Below are positions 1 to 5,233 of a stretch of 5,233 bases of DNA, piece after piece. This stretch comes from Bacteroidales bacterium. GTDB lineage: Bacteria > Bacteroidota > Bacteroidia > Bacteroidales > VadinHA17. Under the pieces are notes generated by a model. It was not told the origin of the DNA. It saw nothing but the letters and a program-made list of their open reading frames with translations, and ran no database searches. Within the stretch, counting starts at the first letter, position 1. Each line of letters starts with the position of its first letter. Location of the stretch: NCBI GenBank assembly GCA_025455505.1, contig JALOMK010000186.1:1-5233 (forward strand), in the 5' to 3' direction. Both the position numbers and the translations under genes were made by a program.

Positions 1-1698
1 ATCCCGACAATCTTCGTATCGTACACAGGCGAGGCTCTTGACTACAAGGCTCCCCTTCTTAAAGCCCTCTCCGAGCTCGACAGGGCGGCCACCGATGTCT
101 GCCAGTATTTTGACAAGGATGTTTCAAAGGTGATTGCCACACTGGGTGTTGAGCAGGAGTATTTCCTCATTGATGAGGCTTTGTACTACGCACGCCCCGA
201 CCTTATGCTTGCCGAAAGGACAATGATGGGGCACCAGTCGTCAAAGGACCAGCAGCTGTCTGATCATTATTTCGGTTCGATCCCCGGAAGGGTAATGGCT
301 TTCATGCAGGATTTTGAATATGAGGCCTATCGCCTTGGAATCCCGGTGAAGACGCGTCATAATGAGGTTGCTCCGAACCAGTTTGAGTGCGCTCCCATAT
401 ATGAGGAGGTAAACCTGGCCGTGGACCATAACCAGCTGCTTATGGATGTAATGAAACGTGTGGCACGAAAGCATAAGTTCAGGGTCCTGTTTCACGAGAA
501 GCCTTTTGCAGGGATCAACGGCTCAGGTAAACATAATAACTGGTCGATGGCTACAGACACAGGTGTGAACCTTCTTTCGCCAGGCAAGAATCCAAAGACA
601 AACCTGCAATTCCTTACCTTCCTTGTGAACGTTGTTAAAGCAGTATATAACAACAATGAGATACTCAGGGCTTCTGTTATGAATGAGTCGAACTCATACC
701 GTCTTGGCGGCCATGAAGCGCCACCTGCGATTATTTCAGTTTTTGTGGGGACATATCTTACAAACATGCTTGAAAACCTTGCAAGCAAGGTAACCGACAA
801 GAAAATGACACCGGCCCAGAAAACAGAACTGAAGCTTGGAATCGGCAAGATACCGGAGATACTTCTCGACAACACCGACAGGAACAGGACATCTCCTTTC
901 GCCTTCACAGGCAACAGGTTCGAGTTCAGGGCCGTGGGTTCATCGGCAAACTGCAGTTCTGCAATGATAGTCCTTAACACGGCAGTGGCAAATCAGCTGA
1001 AGCTTTTCAAAAAGGATGTGGATGCCATAATCAAAAAGGGACGAACCAAGGATGAAGCCATCTTCATGGTCCTTAAGAAATACATAATTGAATCTGAAAA
1101 TGTCCTGTTCGAAGGTGATGGCTACAGCAAGGAATGGCACAGGGAGGCCAAAAAGAGAGGCCTTTCAAACATTGCGAGCGTTCCTGATTCAATCAGGACC
1201 TTCCTGACGCCCAAATCAAGGGAAGTCCTTATCGGAAACAACATTTTCACTGCAAAGGAACTCGAGAGCCGGGTTGAAGTTGAATATGAAAAATTCACAA
1301 AGAAGGTACAGATAGAGGCCAGGGTGCTCGGCGATCTTGCCATAAACCATATCGTTCCAACGGCAATAAACTATATGAGCTCACTAATTGAGAACGTTAA
1401 GGGGCTCAAGGAGATATTCAGCGAGATTGAATACGAAAGGCTGGCAGGCCCGCGGAAAGAAATGATTATAACTATTTCAGACCATATTTCGAATATTAAG
1501 AAGCTTGTAAACGAAATGGTTGAGGAAAGGAAAAAGGCAAATGCAATTGAAGATGCATATAAAATGGCTATAGCCTATGAAAGCAAGGTTAAGCCCTACC
1601 TCGACAGCATCAGGTATCATATCGACAAGCTCGAATTGATTGTCGACAACGAGATATGGCCCCTTCCCAAATACAGGGAGTTGCTTTTCACAAGGTAA
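1..1698 (+). CDS. glnN: Class III glutamine synthetase, 5'-truncated by the window edge
   Basis: This enzyme makes glutamine from glutamate, ammonia and ATP in the cytoplasm and is a main route of ammonium assimilation in Bacteroidota. The frame is open from base 1, so the GTG at 130 is an internal valine and not a start. 565 codons are visible against about 730 in the family, so roughly 165 N-terminal residues lie outside. Visible-residue numbering: the metal-ligand strand GVEQEYFLID at about 49-58; KTRHNEVAPNQFECAP at about 117-132; the HEKPFAGINGSGKHNNWS nucleotide and metal-binding block at about 165-182; and the arginine/glutamate block NRTSPFAFTGNRFEFRAVG at about 295-313. A long helical C-terminal region specific to class III follows, ending in the typical WPLPKYRELLF. 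I see no frameshift or missing catalytic block. Class III length and motifs separate it clearly from class I (GlnA). Regulation cannot be judged because the promoter is outside. Confidence 0.97.
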   Translation: MPTIFVSYTGEALDYKAPLLKALSELDRAATDVCQYFDKDVSKVIATLGVEQEYFLIDEALYYARPDLMLAERTMMGHQSSKDQQLSDHYFGSIPGRVMAFMQDFEYEAYRLGIPVKTRHNEVAPNQFECAPIYEEVNLAVDHNQLLMDVMKRVARKHKFRVLFHEKPFAGINGSGKHNNWSMATDTGVNLLSPGKNPKTNLQFLTFLVNVVKAVYNNNEILRASVMNESNSYRLGGHEAPPAIISVFVGTYLTNMLENLASKVTDKKMTPAQKTELKLGIGKIPEILLDNTDRNRTSPFAFTGNRFEFRAVGSSANCSSAMIVLNTAVANQLKLFKKDVDAIIKKGRTKDEAIFMVLKKYIIESENVLFEGDGYSKEWHREAKKRGLSNIASVPDSIRTFLTPKSREVLIGNNIFTAKELESRVEVEYEKFTKKVQIEARVLGDLAINHIVPTAINYMSSLIENVKGLKEIFSEIEYERLAGPRKEMIITISDHISNIKKLVNEMVEERKKANAIEDAYKMAIAYESKVKPYLDSIRYHIDKLELIVDNEIWPLPKYRELLFTR

Positions 1699-1727
1699 AG
1701 GTTGGTTGGTTTTTCATAGTTATGCAG

Positions 1728-1753
1728 CAGGGGACTTCTTACGAGGTCCCCTG
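1728..1753 (+). terminator. Strong hairpin 30 bases after glnN, possible terminator or mRNA 3' end
   Basis: The arms CAGGGGACTTC (1728-1738) and GAGGTCCCCTG (1743-1753) pair over 11 bp with a single G-U wobble and a TTAC loop. Its position 30 bases past the glnN stop fits the end of the glnN transcript. The sequence that follows (TCTCATAATAATA) is AT-rich but has no T-run, so it is not a textbook intrinsic terminator. It could instead be a 3' stabilising structure or a factor-assisted stop. The reverse strand has no T-run after the stem either. Confidence 0.45.
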
Positions 1754-1833
1754 TCTCATAATAATAGGCTTCCCCGGACGTTTATACATAAAGTATCACT
1801 ATCAGCTAAAATGATTACTTTTATCATCAAATT

Positions 1834-1838
1834 AAGGG
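1834..1838 (+). promoter_or_regulatory. Partial Shine-Dalgarno deciding the start of the PorE-like gene
   Basis: AAGGG lies seven bases before the ATG at 1846. It is only a partial match to the anti-Shine-Dalgarno target, but it is purine-rich, well spaced and directly before a codon that opens a signal peptide. Together these support 1846 as the start. Confidence 0.4.
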
Positions 1839-1845
1839 TGGCGGA

Positions 1846-3825
1846 ATGAAGAACTGGTTTCTTGTTGCACTGTTTGTTTTCTCCCTTTCACATACCGATG
1901 CCGTGGCACAGAAGAAGAGGAGCGAGAGAGCATATTCATCGTATTATGCCGGGGAGTATTATAATGCCATAGACCAGTTCAAAAGCGCATATTCGAAAAC
2001 AAGGAAATCGGACAAGGCAGCGCGTACCGAGCTGATCTTCATGATAGGTGAGTGCTACCGTCTTGTTAATGACCCTAAAAATGCAGAGACCTGGTATAAG
2101 CTTGCTGTAAAGTCATCATTTTCAAAGCCGGAAGCTCAGTATCGCCTTGCCGAGTCTATAAAGAAGAACGGAAGACCGGCGCAGGCAATTGAGGAATTCA
2201 GGAAGTACAAGCAGATTGCTCCTTCCGACTCCAGGGCCGACCAGGAGATAAGGGCCTGCGAGCTGGCTCTTGAGTGGATGAAGAATCCCGAGGCCTACAG
2301 GATCGATGAAATGAAGGACATCAATTCAAAGGAATCGGACTACAGTCCGGCCTTTGCACGAAGCGATGACGGGCTTTTGTACTTTACTTCTTCCCGTGAC
2401 GATGCGGCCGGAAACAAAACTCACGGGGCTACCGGACAGAGTTTCACGGATATTTTCGAAACACGTCTCGACAAGAAATCAAAATGGAGCACTCCTGTAC
2501 CGGTGGATGTGCTGAACAGCGAATTTGAAGACGGGGCTCCCTCCTTTTCAGCCGATTTCTCTGAAGTTTTCTTTACAAGGTGCGAAGCCGGGAAACGCGA
2601 TAAGAAAGGCTGCGTAATCATGTTCTCGGGAAGCAAGGGAGAATCATGGGCCGACCCTGTAAACCTTGAAATACTTCCCGATACAATGGTTACTGCCCAT
2701 CCTGCAATCTCCCCGGACGGATCGACGCTATACTTTGTGTCGGATATGGCCGGAGGCTTCGGCAAAAAGGATATATGGTATGTAAGCAGGACAGGCAGCG
2801 GGTGGTCGAAACCAGTTAATGCGGGACCCGAAATCAATACCCAGGGTGACGAGCTCTTTCCCTATGTACGGGATAACGGGATGCTTTATTTTGCTTCCGA
2901 CGGGCATATTGGCATGGGGGGGCTTGACATTTTCAGGGCACAGCTTCAGCCCGATGGACGCTGGCTTATCCAGAATATGAAGCCCCCTATCAATAGTTCT
3001 TCCGATGATTTTGGTATTTCATTTGCTGCCGGCCTTGAGAAAGGAATTTTCAGTTCCGCCAGGAAGGGAAGAGGCAATGACGACCTTTACTCCTTTGAGA
3101 TGCCTCCGCTTCGTTTCAATGTCACCGGACTTGTGAAGGATGAAAAGACAGGCAGCCCGATTGCGCAATCAACAGTACAGCTGATTGCAAGCGACGGATC
3201 GAATCTCCAGGCGGAGACCGGGGCGGGCGGCGACTTCAAATTTGCTCTCAAGCCGAATGTCGACTACATTTTCGTGGCCTCCAGGAAGGGTTACCTGAAC
3301 GGTAAAGACAAGCAAACAACAAAGGGACAGGAAAAGAGCCGCGACTTCATGGTGACTATTCTCCTCACGGCAACCGACAAGCCCATTGAGCTTCCGAATA
3401 TTCTCTACGATTTTGGCAAATGGGATCTGAGGCCCGAGTCGATGGTATCATTGGATAAACTTGTGGAGACTTTGCTTGACAACCCGGAGGTTACAATAGA
3501 GCTCATGTCCCATACCGACTCACGCGATACCGAGCAATATAACCAGGAACTGTCGCAGAAAAGGGCACAGGTTGTTGTGCAGTACCTCATCGACAAAGGG
3601 ATAGAGGCAGGCAGGCTTTCACCCAGGGGCTATGGAGAATCCTCACCCAAGGTCGTTTCATCTGATATTACTGAGCAGAACAGTTTCCTGAAGACAGGCG
3701 TCACACTTACTGAGCAGTATATCAACTCGCTTGCAACGGAAGAGCAGAAGGAAATAGCTCACCAGATAAACAGGCGGACTGAATTCAGGGTTCTGCGCAC
3801 CGACTACAGGCCTGTTAAAAAATAG
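1846..3825 (+). CDS. PorE-like periplasmic protein: TPR, beta-propeller, CRD and OmpA-C domains
   Basis: Probable peptidoglycan-binding envelope protein, 659 residues, complete. A signal peptide occupies about 1-21 (hydrophobic 4-14, cleavage likely after AVA). The first cysteine is residue 70, so there is no lipobox and signal peptidase I is expected. Domain order: TPR-like helices at about 29-127; PD40-type propeller repeats starting near 166, 229, 284, 337 and 387, including SPDGSTLYFVSD and GMGGLDIF; a carboxypeptidase-regulatory-like Ig fold at about 424-495; and OmpA-C at about 513-654, with the peptidoglycan-contact pair D558 and R573 in HTDSRDTEQYNQELSQKRA. The block GYGESSPKVV is separated from INRRTEF by about 35 extra residues. 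This order matches PorE (PG1058) of the Porphyromonas type IX secretion system. Paralogues with the same modules are common in Bacteroidota, so the T9SS role is inferred and no symbol is given. The ThuA gene follows after 26 bases, probably in one transcript. Confidence 0.9.
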   Translation: MKNWFLVALFVFSLSHTDAVAQKKRSERAYSSYYAGEYYNAIDQFKSAYSKTRKSDKAARTELIFMIGECYRLVNDPKNAETWYKLAVKSSFSKPEAQYRLAESIKKNGRPAQAIEEFRKYKQIAPSDSRADQEIRACELALEWMKNPEAYRIDEMKDINSKESDYSPAFARSDDGLLYFTSSRDDAAGNKTHGATGQSFTDIFETRLDKKSKWSTPVPVDVLNSEFEDGAPSFSADFSEVFFTRCEAGKRDKKGCVIMFSGSKGESWADPVNLEILPDTMVTAHPAISPDGSTLYFVSDMAGGFGKKDIWYVSRTGSGWSKPVNAGPEINTQGDELFPYVRDNGMLYFASDGHIGMGGLDIFRAQLQPDGRWLIQNMKPPINSSSDDFGISFAAGLEKGIFSSARKGRGNDDLYSFEMPPLRFNVTGLVKDEKTGSPIAQSTVQLIASDGSNLQAETGAGGDFKFALKPNVDYIFVASRKGYLNGKDKQTTKGQEKSRDFMVTILLTATDKPIELPNILYDFGKWDLRPESMVSLDKLVETLLDNPEVTIELMSHTDSRDTEQYNQELSQKRAQVVVQYLIDKGIEAGRLSPRGYGESSPKVVSSDITEQNSFLKTGVTLTEQYINSLATEEQKEIAHQINRRTEFRVLRTDYRPVKK

Positions 3826-3851
3826 TATCGGGTATAACTAATATAGCCATC

Positions 3852-4625
3852 ATGCACAAGGTTATTCTGATCATCCTCTGCCTCGCCATATTGTCACCAG
3901 CAGAGGCACAGCAGCCTGAACGCACCGGGCCGGTGAGGGTCCTGGTCGTAACCGGCGGTCATAGCTACAACAAGGAAATGTTCATGCAGATGATGGAAAG
4001 CCTGGGCGACAATATAACATTCGATATAGAGGAACTTCCCCGCGCTTATGATTATTTCCTTGTTCAGAACAGGGACAAGTACGATGTTCTTCTGTTTTAT
4101 CATATGTTCCAGGAAATCGATAATGAACAGAAGCGCAACATGACAGAATGCATCAGGATGGGAAAGCCGGTTATCGCCCTGCATCACAGCATATGTGCCT
4201 TCGACAACTGGCCGGAATACTTCAGGATAATCGGGGGCAAGTATTTCCACAACGAAACAACGGTAGGAACTAAAAGCTTTGAGCCCAGCTCATATGTTCA
4301 CGACCTGAAGTTCGTTGTCAAGGTGTCGAATCAAAACCATCCGGTAACAAAGGGAGTGAAGGATTTCGAGATCAATGACGAAACCTACAAAGGGTATTAT
4401 GTGGAAGAGGGAGTCACACCCCTGCTTACAACAAGCGAACCATCGAGTACGCCGGTTATTGGCTGGACGAAAAAATACGGGAAGGCTCGGATTGTTACCC
4501 TTCAGAGCGGCCATGATGTGCCGACATATGAGAATCCCTCATTTCGCCGCATACTTAAACAGGCTATCGAATGGGTCACGGAGCCGCCTCCGTTACCTGT
4601 AATCCCCGACGGGGACCCCTTTTAA
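3852..4625 (+). CDS. Secreted ThuA-domain protein
   Basis: 257 residues, complete. Residues 1-19 form a signal peptide (hydrophobic core VILIILCLAIL, cleavage likely after AEA), with no lipobox-like LxxC before the cleavage site, so the mature protein is probably periplasmic or exported. The rest is one ThuA-like domain with the class I glutamine-amidotransferase-like fold. Diagnostic parts are VRVLVVTGGHSYN (28-40), the strand YDVLLFYH (77-84), GKPVIALHHSICAFDNWPEY (104-123) followed by IIGGKYFH, and the C-terminal GHD..TYENPSFRRIL..AIEW (220-241). A proline-rich tail ends the protein. ThuA was named for trehalose use in rhizobia, and many Bacteroidota homologues are tied to sugar or glycoside metabolism, but no substrate can be read from this sequence. 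The start has no clear Shine-Dalgarno; it is chosen because the signal peptide begins there and the next in-frame methionine (residue 44) would remove the first strand of the fold. Confidence 0.88.
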   Translation: MHKVILIILCLAILSPAEAQQPERTGPVRVLVVTGGHSYNKEMFMQMMESLGDNITFDIEELPRAYDYFLVQNRDKYDVLLFYHMFQEIDNEQKRNMTECIRMGKPVIALHHSICAFDNWPEYFRIIGGKYFHNETTVGTKSFEPSSYVHDLKFVVKVSNQNHPVTKGVKDFEINDETYKGYYVEEGVTPLLTTSEPSSTPVIGWTKKYGKARIVTLQSGHDVPTYENPSFRRILKQAIEWVTEPPPLPVIPDGDPF

Positions 4626-4660
4626 AGCATCGCAGGCCGGGATCGGCCCTGCCGATTGCT
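4626..4660. terminator. Imperfect hairpin filling the gap between convergent genes, possible two-way terminator
   Basis: The arm AGCA-TCG-CAGG-CC (4626-4638) pairs with the arm ending TTGCT at 4660, leaving three single-base bulges on the 3' side and a six-base GGGATC loop. The structure takes up almost all of the 37 bases between the ThuA stop and the stop of the minus-strand gene, where a shared terminator would be expected. Neither side has a real T-run; the minus-strand side has only TTTAAAA. Termination is inferred from position and pairing. Confidence 0.35.
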
Positions 4661-4662
4661 GT

Positions 4663-5232
4663 TCAGAGCCTGAATGAGACTAGTCCCGCTTCCCTGAGGA
4701 TATATATGTAATTTATTATATCCTGAAGATCAGTTTCGCCCTGGCGCAACTGGGAATCGATAAGTTTCTTAATGTCAAGAGCCGAGTTCTTCCCGTTGCA
4801 AAGCCTTCCCAGTTCCTGGGTGTCGAACATTCTTCCCTTTACAGGGTATTGCTCCCTGATCTTCGGATCGAGTTTTCCAATATAATCCGTATACCCGCGA
4901 TATCCCTTTTCAGTTACAAGAGAGGTGGGAACGGGAATAAGTTTTCCTGCCTTGATTTCAGTTTCCGATGCGCTGAAATCAATCCCTTTCAGGCCCAGGT
5001 GTTTTGCGCGTGTCTCGGCCCAGGCATTGAAGGCATCAAGCGAGGCTTTTGCAGTGGCGTCAATTGCTGAATTCATTTTCCTGAGATAAGGGTCGAATTT
5101 TGTAACATCCGTTACAATTTCTGCTGATGATGCGAGTGTGGCTTTTTCGTTAATTGCTGCTGCCTCAATGAAGCCCCTGGCTCTTTTATAAGTGCTTTCG
5201 AAGTCTTCACGGCCTGCTTTTTCAAGTTCATA
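4663..5232 (-). CDS. C-terminal part of an unidentified protein ending in a winged-helix-like tail
   Basis: The reverse-strand frame is open from the right edge to a TGA at 4663-4665, giving 189 visible residues; the true start is beyond the window and the methionine at 5076 is internal. I do not recognise the family with confidence. Visible numbering: an alanine-rich, probably helical stretch at about 4-85, with AAAINEKATLASSAE and AWAETRAKHLGL; a segment at about 97-133 with IPVPTSLVTEKGYRGYTDYI; then about 139-189 a compact unit resembling a small winged helix, with LGRLCNGKNSALDIKK, the helix DLQDIINYIYILREAG, and a final LVSF strand. Such a tail (NGK..ALDI..LID, then a helix ending EAGLV) recalls C-terminal modules of some aminopeptidase-like proteins (M28 or DUF4910 type), but the catalytic region would be off the window, so this is a weak guess. 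The codon style matches the neighbouring genes. It converges on the ThuA gene and is a separate transcript. Confidence 0.8.
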   Translation of the reverse strand, partial: YELEKAGREDFESTYKRARGFIEAAAINEKATLASSAEIVTDVTKFDPYLRKMNSAIDATAKASLDAFNAWAETRAKHLGLKGIDFSASETEIKAGKLIPVPTSLVTEKGYRGYTDYIGKLDPKIREQYPVKGRMFDTQELGRLCNGKNSALDIKKLIDSQLRQGETDLQDIINYIYILREAGLVSFRL

Positions 5233-5233
5233 A

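Noticed and set aside
130..132. GTG as the start of the glutamine synthetase
   Set aside because: The frame is open to base 1 and the residues before it (IPTIFVSYTGEALDY...) are typical class III glutamine synthetase sequence, so this is an internal valine.
492..980. 162-codon open frame on the minus strand inside glnN
   Set aside because: It lies wholly opposite strongly conserved glutamine synthetase motifs, its translation resembles no protein I know, and it is best read as a shadow of the glnN codon pattern. The same holds for the other minus-strand frames inside the three plus-strand genes.
1700..1711. GGTTGGTT repeat just after the glnN stop
   Set aside because: It is too short to be a meaningful tandem repeat and has no second copy in the window.
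1816..1823. TACTTTTA as a Bacteroidota-type -7 promoter element (TAnnTTTG)
   Set aside because: It misses the final G, and no TTTG/TTG -33 element is seen at the right distance upstream. It is too weak to list as a promoter.
1640..1849. 69-codon plus-strand frame bridging the glnN end and the next gene
   Set aside because: Most of it overlaps the conserved glnN C-terminus or the hairpin, it has no ribosome site and no recognisable protein features. Only its last 12 codons are noted as a low-interest finding.
2916..2922. Run of seven G as a possible slippage or phase-variation tract in the PorE-like gene
   Set aside because: It encodes Met-Gly-Gly within the common propeller motif GMGGLDIF, the frame is intact, and seven bases is short for a phase-variable tract.
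4849..5070. 73-codon plus-strand frame at the right end
   Set aside because: It lies opposite the longer minus-strand gene that is open to the edge and has coherent helical composition, so it is treated as a shadow.

Overview
The window looks like ordinary chromosomal core from a member of the Bacteroidota, most likely Bacteroidales or a close relative. Three things point there: a class III glutamine synthetase (GlnN type), a secreted TPR / beta-propeller / CRD / OmpA protein of the kind found in type IX secretion (T9SS) gene sets, and an exported ThuA-fold protein. Arginine is often encoded by AGG in all four genes, and two of the three upstream regions relevant here have little or no strong Shine-Dalgarno signal, which also fits. 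The assignment rests on protein families and codon style, not on any marker gene.

Layout. Positions 1-1698 (+) hold the 3' three quarters of glnN; its first ~165 codons lie outside the window. A 147-base gap (1699-1845) contains a strong 11-bp hairpin with a four-base loop, but no T-tract, just after glnN. Positions 1846-3825 (+) encode a complete 659-residue periplasmic protein with the PorE-like domain order. Only 26 bases later, positions 3852-4625 (+) encode a 257-residue secreted ThuA-domain protein, so these two are probably co-transcribed. Positions 4663-5232 (-) hold the C-terminal 189 codons of a convergent gene that runs off the right edge. The 37 bases between the convergent stop codons are almost entirely one imperfect hairpin. 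No stretch longer than 300 bases lacks a gene.

How the genes relate. GlnN is cytoplasmic nitrogen assimilation and has no obvious link to the rest. The PorE-like protein and the ThuA protein both carry export signals and act in the envelope; their pairing may be operonic without being a pathway. The minus-strand gene could not be named. I see no tRNA, rRNA, CRISPR array, insertion sequence, attachment site or sign of recent transfer, and no clear candidate for a new multi-gene system. The points worth a second look are the PorE-like protein's family membership and anchoring, the two hairpins, and the identity of the minus-strand gene.
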